Shown one piece after another: positions 24,718 through 33,930 of a DNA stretch of 64,000 nt (its first letter is position 1; each line of letters opens with the position of its first letter). This DNA is from Amycolatopsis coloradensis (GTDB taxonomy: Bacteria > Actinomycetota > Actinomycetes > Mycobacteriales > Pseudonocardiaceae). The notes beneath the pieces are model-generated. The model did not search any database and was not told the origin of the DNA. It saw nothing but the letters and a program-made list of their open reading frames with translations. The stretch spans positions 62,001 to 126,000 of the forward strand of contig NZ_MQUQ01000001.1 of the NCBI RefSeq assembly GCF_001953865.1, written 5' to 3'. Position numbers and translations under genes: made by a program.

Positions 24718-24869
24718 TGGCGATCCGTGCGGTTCTCGGCACTACGCGAAATCAGGGTGCGAACGAACGGCTTCCCGAACACGAGTGGTTCCTCTCGCCC
24801 TTGCGGTGTACACCCACCCACTCGGACGTTCGGAACCACCCGTGACCCGGATGGGAAAAGATCTCGAAC

Positions 24870-26114
24870 TTACTTCTTCGTCGCCGCGGCAAGGCGAACG
24901 CAGACCGCGAGACCGCGGATCGCCTCTTCGACCTCGGCCAGCTCAGGGTACGTCGGCGCGATGCGGATGACGGCGTCCTCGGGGTCGTCGCCGTAGGGGT
25001 GCGTCGCGCCGGCCGGGGTCAGGGCGACACCGGCCTCCTTGGCCAGCCGCACGACCTCCTTGGCGGTCCCGGACGGCACGGTCAGCGAGACGAAGTACCC
25101 GCCGGTCGGCTTGGTCCAGGAGGCGAGGCCGGATTCGCCCAGTTCCTTGGTGAGGATCTCGTCGACGGCCGCGAACTTCGGGCCGATGAGCTCCGCGTGC
25201 TTGCGCATGTGCGCGCGGACGCCGTCCTCGTCACGCAGGAACAGCGCGTGCCGGAGCTGGTTGACCTTGTCCGGGCCGATGGTCCGCTTGCCGACGAGGC
25301 CGGTCCACCAGGCCAGGTTGGCCTCGGAAGCGCCGAAGAAGCCGACACCGCCACCGGCGTAGGTCACCTTCGAAGTGGAGCCGAACACGAGCACGCGGTC
25401 GGCGTTGCCCGCCTCGGCGCAGAGGGCGAACACGTCGGCCAGCGGCGCCTCGACCTCGGTGAGGTGGTGCACGGCGTAGGCGTTGTCCCAGAAGATCCGG
25501 AAGTCCGGGGCGGCCGTGGTCATCGTGGCCAGGCGGCGCACAGTGTCGTCACTGTAGGTGACACCGGTCGGGTTGCTGTACTTCGGCACGCACCAGATGC
25601 CTTTGACCGCGGCGTCCTCGGCGACGAGGCGCTCGACGACGTCCATGTCCGGGCCGTTCTCGGTGAGCGGCACCTGGACCAGCTCGATGCCGAAGCGCTC
25701 GGCCAGCGCGAAGTGACGGTCGTAACCCGGGACCGGGCACAGGAAGACGACCCGCTCCTCGTCGGCCCAGCGGCGCTCGGCGCGCGGGATCTTGCTGAGG
25801 TAGGCCTGCACGATGGCGTCGTGCATCAGCTCCAGGCTGGAGTTGCCCGCGGCGAGCAGCTGCTCGGCCGGGACCTGCAGCGGCCCGGCGAAGATGCGGC
25901 GAAGCTCGGGCAGGCCCTTGAGGCCTCCGTAGTTGCGGACGTCCGTGCCGTCCTCGGCCTTGCGCGTGTCTCCGGGGAGGGCGAGCAGCCCGTCGGCGAG
26001 GTCCAGCTGGCGGGGGGACGGCTTGCCGCGGGTGATGTCCAGGGAGAGGCCACGGTCGACGAGGGCCGCGTAGTCGCGGCGGGCGCTCTCGACATCGACA
26101 GGTGCAGTGGTCAT
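24870..26114 (-). CDS. Class I aminotransferase, aspartate type (Rv3722c-like)
   Basis: 414 residues from ATG 26112-26114, which gives the compact family start; upstream in-frame codons lack family similarity. PLP enzyme: C-P-V-P-G-Y-D-R-H-F at 126-135, P-K-Y-S-N-P-T-G near 177-184, W-D-N-A-Y near 209 and the cofactor lysine Lys249 in F-G-S-T-S-K. It closely resembles M. tuberculosis Rv3722c, an aspartate aminotransferase once annotated as a regulator, so aspartate:2-oxoglutarate transfer is likely. Confidence 0.88.
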   Translation of the reverse strand: MTTAPVDVESARRDYAALVDRGLSLDITRGKPSPRQLDLADGLLALPGDTRKAEDGTDVRNYGGLKGLPELRRIFAGPLQVPAEQLLAAGNSSLELMHDAIVQAYLSKIPRAERRWADEERVVFLCPVPGYDRHFALAERFGIELVQVPLTENGPDMDVVERLVAEDAAVKGIWCVPKYSNPTGVTYSDDTVRRLATMTTAAPDFRIFWDNAYAVHHLTEVEAPLADVFALCAEAGNADRVLVFGSTSKVTYAGGGVGFFGASEANLAWWTGLVGKRTIGPDKVNQLRHALFLRDEDGVRAHMRKHAELIGPKFAAVDEILTKELGESGLASWTKPTGGYFVSLTVPSGTAKEVVRLAKEAGVALTPAGATHPYGDDPEDAVIRIAPTYPELAEVEEAIRGLAVCVRLAAATKK

Positions 26115-26287
26115 GCCTAACGCTAAACCCGGCGGCCGATCGGTGTGAGACGAGGGTGGCCCTACGCCGCCGCGCACAAGATCCGATAACGGTTCCAGTG
26201 CGTTTTTCAGCATTCGTAACGAGGCCAAATCCCCTAGTGACGAGGACCCCTTTCCCGCATTGTCGGTATCACGAGGAAAGGGGAACA

Positions 26288-26791
26288 ATGGACGCGAAGA
26301 AATGGGCGACGGTGACCTTGCTGGCGGCGGGGGCACTGGCCGCGTGCGCGGTCCCGAATCAGGGCACGGCGACGCCGGTGGTCGCGGCGGCCGCTCCCCC
26401 GAACACGATCGTGCTCCAGCCTCCGGCCGTCGCCGCTCCACCTCAGACGGTTTATGTCGCCCCGCCACCGCCCCAGACCGTTTATCCGGCACCCTCGGCT
26501 CCGGTGGCGCGAACGGTGATCGCCTACTACGACGCGATCAACCGGCGTGATTTCCTCACCGCGTGGAATCTCGGTGGCCAGCGGCTGGCGAAAGGCGGCA
26601 CTTATGCCTCCTACGCCAAGGGATACGCGACGACTTCATGGGCGGCCCTCACCGTGACGAACGTGAGCGGCAACACGGTGTACGTCGATCTTTCGGCCCG
26701 GCAGACCGATGGTTCACTGCGTACTTTCTCCGGTTCCTACACCGTTTCCGGCGGTTCGATCACCGGTGCGGACATGAAGCGGCTTTCCTGA
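26288..26791 (+). CDS. Putative lipoprotein with proline-rich linker
   Basis: 167 residues. The signal peptide ends in the lipobox L-A-A-C at about residues 17-20, so it should be lipid-anchored outside the membrane. Residues 45-75 are Pro-rich with two copies of Q-T-V-Y. The C-terminal domain begins V-I-A-Y-Y-D-A-I-N-R-R-D-F, similar to small extracytoplasmic NTF2-like domains, and may bind a ligand. AGGAAAGGGG lies before ATG 26288. No functional assignment. Confidence 0.8.
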   Translation: MDAKKWATVTLLAAGALAACAVPNQGTATPVVAAAAPPNTIVLQPPAVAAPPQTVYVAPPPPQTVYPAPSAPVARTVIAYYDAINRRDFLTAWNLGGQRLAKGGTYASYAKGYATTSWAALTVTNVSGNTVYVDLSARQTDGSLRTFSGSYTVSGGSITGADMKRLS

Positions 26792-26863
26792 TTTCAGGAT
26801 TCCGCTGACGATGAAGAAATGGGCGCGGTTCGTGGCAGACGCGGTCGCCGACCCCCAATTTTC

Positions 26864-26922
26864 AAGTACCTGAAGGCCCCCTTCCTTGCGCCTAGCGCAA
26901 GGAAGGGGGCCTTCAGGTACTT
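26864..26922. repeat. 27-bp perfect inverted repeat after the lipoprotein gene
   Basis: Arms 26864-26890 and 26896-26922 with a 5-nt loop; each arm holds an inner palindrome GAAGGCCCCCTTC. It lies between convergent genes in a 325-bp gap (26792-27116); I see no gene in the rest of that gap. Likely a bidirectional terminator. Confidence 0.85.
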
Positions 26923-27116
26923 CCAAGAACCTCAGCGCCCGACAGCGTCACCGAACGTCCCCAGTCCTTCATGGTCGCGGGGTCACACTGGTCGCGGGCT
27001 TCAACGTCCGAGATCCTCCCCGCTCGGTCCTTGCGGGCATTAGCGATGCCAGGTCCGGATCACCAGAAGCGGCGCTGACCAGCAGCTCCGCGATTCGCCG
27101 GAACCCTTGGCCGGAA

Positions 27117-27611
27117 TCACAGTGGACTGAGCTGGGAGATCTTCCAGCGGCCATCGATCCGGACAGCGGTGACCGAAAGCTGGGAAACCGTCGATTGCGG
27201 GGCGGCGCCACCGGGGGTGAGCGTCTGCTGGTCGAGGAACAGCAGCACTTCGGCCTGGTCGCCGCGCAAGGATCGGACGCCGAGCGAACGGACGGTCGTG
27301 GTGCGCACCAGTTTCCGTTCTTCCGCCCGTTTCCGCGCCGACGCGAACTGGTCCCGGTACTGTCCGGTCGCCTCGCCGGTCAGTACGTCGGCCGCGGCCC
27401 GTTCGGTCCGCGCGAGGTTGCTGTAGTCGTAGGAGAAGACGGCCTTCACACCGGCGCCGACCTGGTCCGAGACCTCGGCGGTCGCGGCCTGGTCCACCAG
27501 TGCCGCGTTGCCGTCGGAGCCCAGTGACGACGCCTCCAGCCCGAACCACACCGCGCAGCCGGTGGCCAGCGCGATGATCGCGGTCAGGATCCGCGGCAGC
27601 CTGGCCGTCAT
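27117..27611 (-). CDS. Mce-associated membrane protein (last gene of the mce4 unit)
   Basis: 164 residues. One N-terminal membrane helix (about 8-27), then a periplasmic domain with helical and beta segments typical of Mce-associated proteins, ending R-I-D-G-R-W-K-I-S-Q-L. ATG 27609-27611 overlaps the previous stop (ATGA). It corresponds in position to Rv3492c of the mce4 locus. Such proteins are thought to stabilise the Mce transporter. Confidence 0.82.
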   Translation of the reverse strand: MTARLPRILTAIIALATGCAVWFGLEASSLGSDGNAALVDQAATAEVSDQVGAGVKAVFSYDYSNLARTERAAADVLTGEATGQYRDQFASARKRAEERKLVRTTTVRSLGVRSLRGDQAEVLLFLDQQTLTPGGAAPQSTVSQLSVTAVRIDGRWKISQLSPL

Positions 27612-28096
27612 GAGCCCGCCGCCTGCACCGCGCTGACCTTCCAGCCGTCCTCGGCGCGCTGGTAGTCCACGGTCAGCCTGCTCATCTTGGGTGCGGCCGG
27701 TCCGCCGCCGGTGCTGACCTTCACCTCCAGTACGGCCATCAGCCGTGCCGTCCCGGCGGCGGCGTCGAGTTCGGTGACCGCGGCCTGCTTGAGGTTCGCG
27801 GTCGCGACGGTCTTGCCGGTGTTCGCCCGGTCGATCTGGATCTGCCGGTCGCCGGTGAGGTCCTTCCCGAGCCGTCCGGTGGTGACGCCGAGCCAGCGGT
27901 CGACGTCCTTGGCACCGGTGCGGTAGTCGATCGTGTTGAGCACTTCCAGCTGGCCGGACGCGGCGGTGAGGACGGCTTCCCGTTCCCGGCCGCGCGCGAG
28001 GCCGTCGTCCTGGGCGGCGCTCCACCACGACCAGCCGAACCAGGCGGCCACGAGGACCGCCAGCCCGGCGACGACGGTGAGCGAGCGGGTGAGCAT
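27608..28096 (-). CDS. Mce-associated membrane protein
   Basis: 162 residues. N-terminal membrane helix (about 5-22, Trp-rich end), then a periplasmic domain of the same type as the next gene: L-N-T-I-D-Y-R-T, W-L-G-V-T-T-G and a terminal W-K-V-S-A-V. The start ATG shares its A with the Mce4F stop (TAATG). It corresponds in position to Rv3493c. Confidence 0.82.
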   Translation of the reverse strand: MLTRSLTVVAGLAVLVAAWFGWSWWSAAQDDGLARGREREAVLTAASGQLEVLNTIDYRTGAKDVDRWLGVTTGRLGKDLTGDRQIQIDRANTGKTVATANLKQAAVTELDAAAGTARLMAVLEVKVSTGGGPAAPKMSRLTVDYQRAEDGWKVSAVQAAGS

Positions 28097-29331
28097 TACT
28101 TGCCGCCCAGCAACGAGCCCAGTCCGCCGGGACCGGAGCCGGTGAGCAGGCTCAGCACACCCGGTAGCTGCGCGGATTCCGCCGCCTGTGGGGTCTGCTT
28201 CGGCCGCTCCGGGACCGCCGGAGGTTTTCCGGCGTACGGCGCGTTCTGTGAGCCCCGCACGCCGGTGGGGCTTCCCGGCGGCTCGGCGCAGTACGCCTGC
28301 GTGTTCACCGGCGCTTCGGTGAGGTCGTTGGCGGGACGCTGTTTCGTACCCTCGTAGCCCTTGGTGCACGAGGCCGGGTCGAAGAAGTTGAACACGACAC
28401 CGAGGTGCCCCGTGCCGTCCGGTGACGTCGACCGCGAGAACGCCGAGATGATCGGGTAAGCGACGAGGAGTTCCTCGATCGCGTCGGTCCGCGCGGAGGT
28501 GATCTGGGCGGTGGTGAGGGTGTTCGCGAACAGCACCCCGAGGTCGGTTCCCGAAACCGCCAGCACGTCGCTGATCTGGCGGCTCAGCTTCGGCGCTTCG
28601 TCGATCACCCGCCGCAGGTCCGGGTCGGACGTCTTCAGCTGCGCGGCGATCGTCTTGAGGCCGCTGGAGAACTGCGTGATGTTGTCCGCCTGCCGCCGCT
28701 GGGTGTCCAACACCGTCCGCGAGTTGGCCAGCAGGCCCTGGGTGTCGGGCAGGTACTGCGTCGCCGTCGCGGTGAGGGATCCGGTGCTGTCCAGCAGTTG
28801 CCGCAGATCGGGGCCGGCGTTCGCGAACGCCTCGTAGGTCTCGTCGACGACGGTCTTCAGCGACTCCGGTTTCACACTCGACACCAGTTTGTCCAAATTG
28901 GACAGTACGGTGTCCGGTGCGAGCGGGATCGAGGTCTTGTCGCGGGCGATGACCGAACCTTGGGCGAGGTACGGCCCGTTTTCGTGCATGGGCAGCAGAT
29001 CGACGTACTGCTCCCCCACCGCCGACCGGTTCGCGACCGCGGCCTTCGTGTCCGCCGGGATCTTCGGTGCCCCCGGATCGATGTCGAGGCCGAGGTCGAT
29101 GCCGTGCTCGGTGAGCGCCATCGACGCGACCTTGCCGACCGCGACACCACGGTAGGAGACCTCGGCGTTGACGAAGATCCCGCCGGAGTCCACGAGTTGC
29201 GCCGTGACGAGGTAGCCGCGGGTGCCGAACAACCGGTCCAGCCCGGCGTACTTGCCGCCCGCGTAGACGACCGAAACCACCGCGATGACGAGGAACACCG
29301 CCATCTGGATCTTGGTCTTGCGCGTGATCAC
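28096..29331 (-). CDS. mce4F: Mce4F-type MCE family protein
   Basis: 411 residues. N-terminal membrane helix (about 9-25), MlaD/MCE domain at about 35-115 (Y-L-V-T-A-Q-L-V-D-S-G-G-I then V-S-Y-R-G-V-A-V-G-K-V), then a long helical region and a Pro/Gly-rich tail. Six different Mce proteins are thought to build the hexameric tube carrying sterols through the envelope. GTG 29331 overlaps the Mce4E stop by 4 nt. Confidence 0.9.
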   Translation of the reverse strand: MITRKTKIQMAVFLVIAVVSVVYAGGKYAGLDRLFGTRGYLVTAQLVDSGGIFVNAEVSYRGVAVGKVASMALTEHGIDLGLDIDPGAPKIPADTKAAVANRSAVGEQYVDLLPMHENGPYLAQGSVIARDKTSIPLAPDTVLSNLDKLVSSVKPESLKTVVDETYEAFANAGPDLRQLLDSTGSLTATATQYLPDTQGLLANSRTVLDTQRRQADNITQFSSGLKTIAAQLKTSDPDLRRVIDEAPKLSRQISDVLAVSGTDLGVLFANTLTTAQITSARTDAIEELLVAYPIISAFSRSTSPDGTGHLGVVFNFFDPASCTKGYEGTKQRPANDLTEAPVNTQAYCAEPPGSPTGVRGSQNAPYAGKPPAVPERPKQTPQAAESAQLPGVLSLLTGSGPGGLGSLLGGK

Positions 29332-30542
29332 CGGCCACCTCCCAGCAACGGCCCGAGGAGCCCGCCGAGCACGCCGCCCAGGACGTCCCCGCTCTGTCCT
29401 TGTGGAGCCTGCGGCACCTGCGGGAGATCGCCGGTGGGCAGCGGCAGTACCGGTGGCGCGGCGCCGTCGTTGAACGGGATCGCGCCGGGCGCGCCGGTGC
29501 CCTTGTTCCCCGGCAGCCCGATGATCGGCTGCGACGAGTTGTTCATGTTCTCCAGGAACGTGTCCAGGTTCAGGTCGATCTTGGCTTCCACGTTCGCGTA
29601 GTCGCCCTTGATCACGTTGCCCGCGTAGTCCGGGAACGGGTACGTGAGCAGGATCCGCAGCGCGGTCGGCAGATCCTGGCCTGCCTCGGTCAGTTTCTTC
29701 AACGTCGGCTGCAACGCGCGAAGGTTCGCCACCAGCGAGTCCTTGCTGGCGTTGATCGTGTCGGTCGCGACGCCGGACAGCGTGGTCAGCGACTGCAGCA
29801 TGCCGACGAGCTGATCCCGTTGCTCGGTCAAGATCTTGAGCCCCGGCGAGAGGTTGTCGAGCGCGTTCGTCAGGTTCCGCGTCTGGCCGACCAGGGTTTT
29901 CGACAGCTTGTCGAGACCGTCGATGGCCCGCAGGATCTCGCCCTTGTGCCCGTCGAGTTCGGTGGCCAGTTCGTCCACCTGGGACAGCAGCGAACGGACC
30001 TCGGCCTCGTTGCCGGTGAGCGCGTCGTTCAGTTCATGGCTGATCTTCTGGATCTGCTCGACCCCGCCACCGTTGAGCAGCAGGGAAAGCGCGCCGAGGA
30101 CCTCTTCGACCTCGGGGTTGCGGTTCGTCCGGTCCAGCGGGATCTTCGCGCCCTCGGCGAGCGCGCCTTCGGGTTTGTCCGGCGCGTGCAGGTCGACGAA
30201 CTTCTCCCCCAGCAGGCTCGACTGCCGGAGTTCGGCACGCGCGTTCGCGGGCAGCGCGATGTCCCCGTTGACGACCATGTTCACCCAGGCCGAACGCGTG
30301 TCCGGCGCGAGGTCGATCTTCTCGACCCGGCCGACCGGGACGTCGTTGACCTTCACACTCGCCTGCGGCACGAGGTCGAGGACGTCGGAGAACTGCGCGG
30401 ACAGCCGGTACGGGCGGTCACCGAGATCGGCTCCGCCCGGCAAGGGAGTGTTGTACAGCCCCGAAAAGCCGCCGTCACCGCATCCGGCCAGCACCAGGAC
30501 ACCCGCCATCACCCCCGCGATCTTCTGCCGTTGCCGCCTCAT
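29328..30542 (-). CDS. mce4E: Mce4E-type lipoprotein
   Basis: 404 residues. Lipobox V-L-A-G-C at residues 17-21, as in Mce E subunits, then the MCE domain (Y-R-L-S-A-Q-F-S-D-V-L-D-L-V), a long helical region and a Gly/Leu-rich tail. Lipid anchoring distinguishes it from the other Mce subunits. ATG 30542 overlaps the Mce4D stop by 4 nt. Confidence 0.92.
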   Translation of the reverse strand: MRRQRQKIAGVMAGVLVLAGCGDGGFSGLYNTPLPGGADLGDRPYRLSAQFSDVLDLVPQASVKVNDVPVGRVEKIDLAPDTRSAWVNMVVNGDIALPANARAELRQSSLLGEKFVDLHAPDKPEGALAEGAKIPLDRTNRNPEVEEVLGALSLLLNGGGVEQIQKISHELNDALTGNEAEVRSLLSQVDELATELDGHKGEILRAIDGLDKLSKTLVGQTRNLTNALDNLSPGLKILTEQRDQLVGMLQSLTTLSGVATDTINASKDSLVANLRALQPTLKKLTEAGQDLPTALRILLTYPFPDYAGNVIKGDYANVEAKIDLNLDTFLENMNNSSQPIIGLPGNKGTGAPGAIPFNDGAAPPVLPLPTGDLPQVPQAPQGQSGDVLGGVLGGLLGPLLGGGR

Positions 30543-31729
30543 TTCGGGAGCCCCTTGCTCATGACGTCGATCAGCGGGAGCGGCAGCGGCGGCAGTTCGC
30601 CGCTCTGCAACGAGGCCAGTACTTGCGGGACCGAAGGGAGTTTCAGCGTGCCGTCGAGGACCGGCGCGAGCTGCTTGCAGATGGTGCCCAGCGCGTCCGG
30701 GATCGGCTTGGGCGTGCTCGCGCTGATCAGACGGCAGACGGTCAGGATCGGCGGATGGGTCAGCTCGTTGAGGTTGTACCGCACGGCGATCGTGCCGGAC
30801 GCGGCGTCGTAGGAGTTGATGAAGTTGGTCGCCCCGGTCGGCGCGATGTCGATCACCTCGGCGAGCGAGGCCCGCTGGTCCACGAGCACCTTCGTCAGCC
30901 CGGCCAGTTTGTCCACATTGGACGATAGTAGGTCCTTGTTCTCCGCGACGAACTTTTCGACGTCACCCATCGCCGTCGCGAGTGAACTCAGCGCGCCACC
31001 AACGTCGGCCGAATCCGCGGCGAGGAAGCCGCTGACGTCGGCGGCGCGGCGGTAGAACTCGTTGAGCTGCTGGTCGCTTTCGGCCAAGGCACCGGTGAAC
31101 GAGTTCAGGTTCCGCACCGTGGTGAACAGGTCGCCCTTGGAACCGTCCAGTGTCTTGGCCAGTTCGGACAGCCGGGTCACCGTGGTGTTGAGGTTCTTCC
31201 CGTTACCGCCGAGGTTCGCCGCGGCGGTGTCGAGTACGTCGGACAGCGCGCCGTTCTTGTTGGCGCCGTTGGGCCCGAGGCTCGTCGAGAGCTTGTCGAG
31301 ACTCGTGTAGAGGTCGTCGAGTTCCGCCGGGGTCGCCGTCTTCTCCTTGGCGATCACCGCGTCCGTCGCCATCTCGGGGCCGCTCTCGTACGCCGGGGTC
31401 AGCTGCACGTACCGGTCGCTCACCAGGCTCGGCGAGACGACGACAGCGCCCGCGTCGGCCGGGATCGGGGTGCCGTCGTCGACCCGCATGTCGACCCGGA
31501 CGGCCTCGCCCTGCGGCGTCACGCCGGTGATCTCGCCGACCTTCACCCCGAGCACCCGCACCGACGAACCGGCGTAAAGCCCGACGGTCTTCCCGAAATA
31601 CGCGCTGATCCGCGTCCCGCCCGGTTCTTTGAACACCAGCCACAGCCCGGCGGTCACGATCAGCACGAGGACGCAGGCGAAGGCGACCCACGTGTAGAGC
31701 GTGCGCCCGGTGCGCGTGTGGATGGTCAT
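30539..31729 (-). CDS. mce4D: Mce4D-type MCE family protein
   Basis: 396 residues from ATG 31727-31729, which overlaps the Mce4C stop (ATGA). Membrane helix at about 12-29, then the MCE domain (I-S-A-Y-F-G-K-T-V-G-L-Y then V-L-G-V-K-V-G-E-I-T) and a long helical domain with S-L-D-K-L-S-x and L-N-S-F-T segments. The D/C order is assigned from position in the operon. Confidence 0.9.
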   Translation of the reverse strand: MTIHTRTGRTLYTWVAFACVLVLIVTAGLWLVFKEPGGTRISAYFGKTVGLYAGSSVRVLGVKVGEITGVTPQGEAVRVDMRVDDGTPIPADAGAVVVSPSLVSDRYVQLTPAYESGPEMATDAVIAKEKTATPAELDDLYTSLDKLSTSLGPNGANKNGALSDVLDTAAANLGGNGKNLNTTVTRLSELAKTLDGSKGDLFTTVRNLNSFTGALAESDQQLNEFYRRAADVSGFLAADSADVGGALSSLATAMGDVEKFVAENKDLLSSNVDKLAGLTKVLVDQRASLAEVIDIAPTGATNFINSYDAASGTIAVRYNLNELTHPPILTVCRLISASTPKPIPDALGTICKQLAPVLDGTLKLPSVPQVLASLQSGELPPLPLPLIDVMSKGLPK

Positions 31730-32757
31730 CGTCCCCCCACTCCCTGGTTCGGCGCGGCGATCGGCGGCGTGCAGCCCTCCGGGTTGACCTGGAAGGCGCC
31801 CGCGATGATCGTCGGCGGCAGCAGCCCGCACAGGTACCCCTCGAACCAGCGCCCGTTCCCGGTCGCGTTGGCGCCGACGCGCGCGAACGGCGCCATCAGC
31901 GCGAGGCTGCGGCTGAGGTTGTCCTGGTTGCGTTGCAAAATGTCGGTGACCTTGCCGAGTTTTTCCAGTGTCGGCCTGAGCTGTGTCCGGTTGTCGGCGA
32001 CGAGCCCGGACAGCTGCGCCGAAACCTGTTGCGTGCCCTTGAGCAACGTGCTGATCGCGTCCTTCCGGTTCCGCAGTTCGGCGAGCAGGAGGTTGCCGTC
32101 GTCGAGGATCCGTTTCAGCTGGGCGTTGCGGTCGGACAGCGTCTTGGACACGGTGCTCGTGTTGGCCAGCAACGTCTTCAGGTCACTGTCGCGTGAGGAC
32201 ACCGTCTTGGCCAAGGAAGAAAGCCCGCCCAGCGCGTCCTTGAGGTACTGCGGGCTGTCCTTGAGCGCGTCGGAGAGGACGGTGAAGCTCGTCGCCAGCT
32301 GCGCGGTGTCGATCTCGCCGACCGTGCCCGAGAGCTGCTGGAACGCGTCCTGCAGTTCGAACGGCGTCCGCGTGCGGTCGAGCCCGATGGTGGTGTTCGG
32401 ATCCTGGTTCGCCTTGCCTTTCGGCGTCAGCGCCAGCAGCTTCTCGCCGAGCAGTGTCTTGATCTCGATCGAAGCGGCCGTCGCGTCGCCGACGCGGGCA
32501 TCCTTGACCCGGAACTTCACCAGCACCTTCTTGCCCGCGAGTTCCACCGAGGTGACCTGGCCGACCTTGACCCCGGCGATCTGGACCTCGTTGTCCGGCG
32601 CCAATCCGGCCGATTCGCCGAAGTACGCGGAGTAGGTCGTCCCGCTGCCGAACAACGGGATCCGGTCGGAGAAGTACGTCGTCGCCGTGATCAGCACGAT
32701 CAGGATGAGCGTCACCGCGCCGACCGCGGCCTGGTTGCGTTCCTTCAGCGGCTTCAC
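31726..32757 (-). CDS. mce4C: Mce4C-type MCE family protein
   Basis: 343 residues from GTG 32755-32757, overlapping the Mce4B stop by 4 nt; an upstream in-frame GTG would run into Mce4B. Membrane helix at about 11-28, MCE domain (Y-S-A-Y-F-G-E-S-A-G-L-A then V-Q-I-A-G-V-K-V-G-Q-V), helical middle, and a Cys-containing end (Y-L-C-G-L-L-P and P-E-G-C-T-P-P). Confidence 0.9.
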   Translation of the reverse strand: MKPLKERNQAAVGAVTLILIVLITATTYFSDRIPLFGSGTTYSAYFGESAGLAPDNEVQIAGVKVGQVTSVELAGKKVLVKFRVKDARVGDATAASIEIKTLLGEKLLALTPKGKANQDPNTTIGLDRTRTPFELQDAFQQLSGTVGEIDTAQLATSFTVLSDALKDSPQYLKDALGGLSSLAKTVSSRDSDLKTLLANTSTVSKTLSDRNAQLKRILDDGNLLLAELRNRKDAISTLLKGTQQVSAQLSGLVADNRTQLRPTLEKLGKVTDILQRNQDNLSRSLALMAPFARVGANATGNGRWFEGYLCGLLPPTIIAGAFQVNPEGCTPPIAAPNQGVGGR

Positions 32758-33818
32758 GGCCCGCACCTCTCCGGTCGCTGCGTGCCGGGCAGCGGCGTGA
32801 TCGGCAGTTCGATGTCGAGCGACTTGATGCCGATGCTGCCGGAGATCCCGCACAGGTAGTAGTTGAACCAGCTGCCGTAACTCAGCGTCCTGGTGAACTT
32901 CTGCAGGTTGCCCGGCAGCACCTGGAGGAGCTGGTCGATCAGCTGTTCCGAATCACCGAGGTTCCGCGACAGCGCACCGAGTTGCACGACGTCGTCCTTG
33001 AGAGCGGGGCGCGCGTCGGCGAGCAGGCCCGTCGTGGCGACGGTGAGGTCGCCGAGCGCTTTGACCGCCTCACCGATCGGCTGCCGCTGCTCGGCGAGGC
33101 CGGTGACCAGCCGCTGGGTCTGGTCGATCAGCTCGCCCAGCTGCGGCGAGCGCTTCTCGACCGTGCCGAGCACGGTGTTGAGGTTCGCGATGACGTCGCC
33201 GATGATCTTGTCCTTGCCCGCGATGGCCGACGTGACCGACGCGGTGTGCGCGAGCAGGCTGGTGATCGTGCCGCCCTCGCCCTGGAAGACCTGGATGATC
33301 TCGTAGGAGAGCTTGTTGACGTCCTCGGGGTTCAGCGCGCGGAAGAGCGGCTTGAACCCGTTGAAAAGCACCGTCAGGTTCAGCGCCGGTTTGGTGCGCT
33401 CGGGTGGGATGACTCCGCCGCGTGGCAACGACTTCTCGTCACCGATATCCGTGCCGAGCGAGAGGTACCGCTGTCCGACGAGGTTGCGGTACTTGATGGT
33501 CGCGGTCACCGACGCCGGCAGCCGATGCGTGGTCTGGATGTCGAAGTGGACCTGGGCGAAGTTCCGTTCACCCTGTTCGATCTCGATCTCGCCGACCTGC
33601 CCGACCTTCACCCCGGCGATGCGGACGTCGTCGCCCTCCTTGAGGCCGGACGCGTCGGTGAACTTGGCCGTGTAGCCGGAAGTCTCGCCGAAGTTGGTGT
33701 TCGCGATGGTGGCGCCGAGGATCGCGGTGAGCAGCACGGTGACGACGGCGAAGACGAGGATCTTGACCAGGTCGGGAACGAAGGACCTCACGAGCCCGGC
33801 CTCCCGCCGAATCGCCAC
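32754..33818 (-). CDS. mce4B: Mce4B-type MCE family protein
   Basis: 354 residues. Membrane helix at about 16-38, MCE domain (Y-T-A-K-F-T-D-A-S-G-L then V-R-I-A-G-V-K-V-G-Q-V), helical region, and an end with Y-L-C-G-I-S-G and a final R-C-G-P. GTG 33818 follows GGAGG by 7 nt. Unlike its neighbours, it is separated from the gene before it by 112 nt containing a strong hairpin. Confidence 0.92.
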   Translation of the reverse strand: MAIRREAGLVRSFVPDLVKILVFAVVTVLLTAILGATIANTNFGETSGYTAKFTDASGLKEGDDVRIAGVKVGQVGEIEIEQGERNFAQVHFDIQTTHRLPASVTATIKYRNLVGQRYLSLGTDIGDEKSLPRGGVIPPERTKPALNLTVLFNGFKPLFRALNPEDVNKLSYEIIQVFQGEGGTITSLLAHTASVTSAIAGKDKIIGDVIANLNTVLGTVEKRSPQLGELIDQTQRLVTGLAEQRQPIGEAVKALGDLTVATTGLLADARPALKDDVVQLGALSRNLGDSEQLIDQLLQVLPGNLQKFTRTLSYGSWFNYYLCGISGSIGIKSLDIELPITPLPGTQRPERCGP

Positions 33819-33847
33819 TCATGACCCTCCGCACCCACCACGAGCGT

Positions 33848-33900
33848 GTCGCGAAAGCCACTTTCGGGACACGTGACGTCCCGAAAGTGGCTTTCGCGAC
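33848..33900. repeat. Perfect palindrome inside the mce4 operon
   Basis: 23-bp perfect arms 33848-33870 and 33878-33900, 7-nt loop; each arm also contains CGAAAGCCACTTTCG, itself palindromic. It fills most of the mce4A-mce4B gap. A degenerate copy lies at 5017-5069. Confidence 0.9.
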
Positions 33901-33930
33901 GTGGCCGGAGCCCGGTGCCGGCGAGTGCTC

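Noticed and set aside
26969..27211. Small minus-strand frame after the mce4 operon
   Set aside because: No ribosome site, overlaps the last Mce-associated gene, and no recognisable family.
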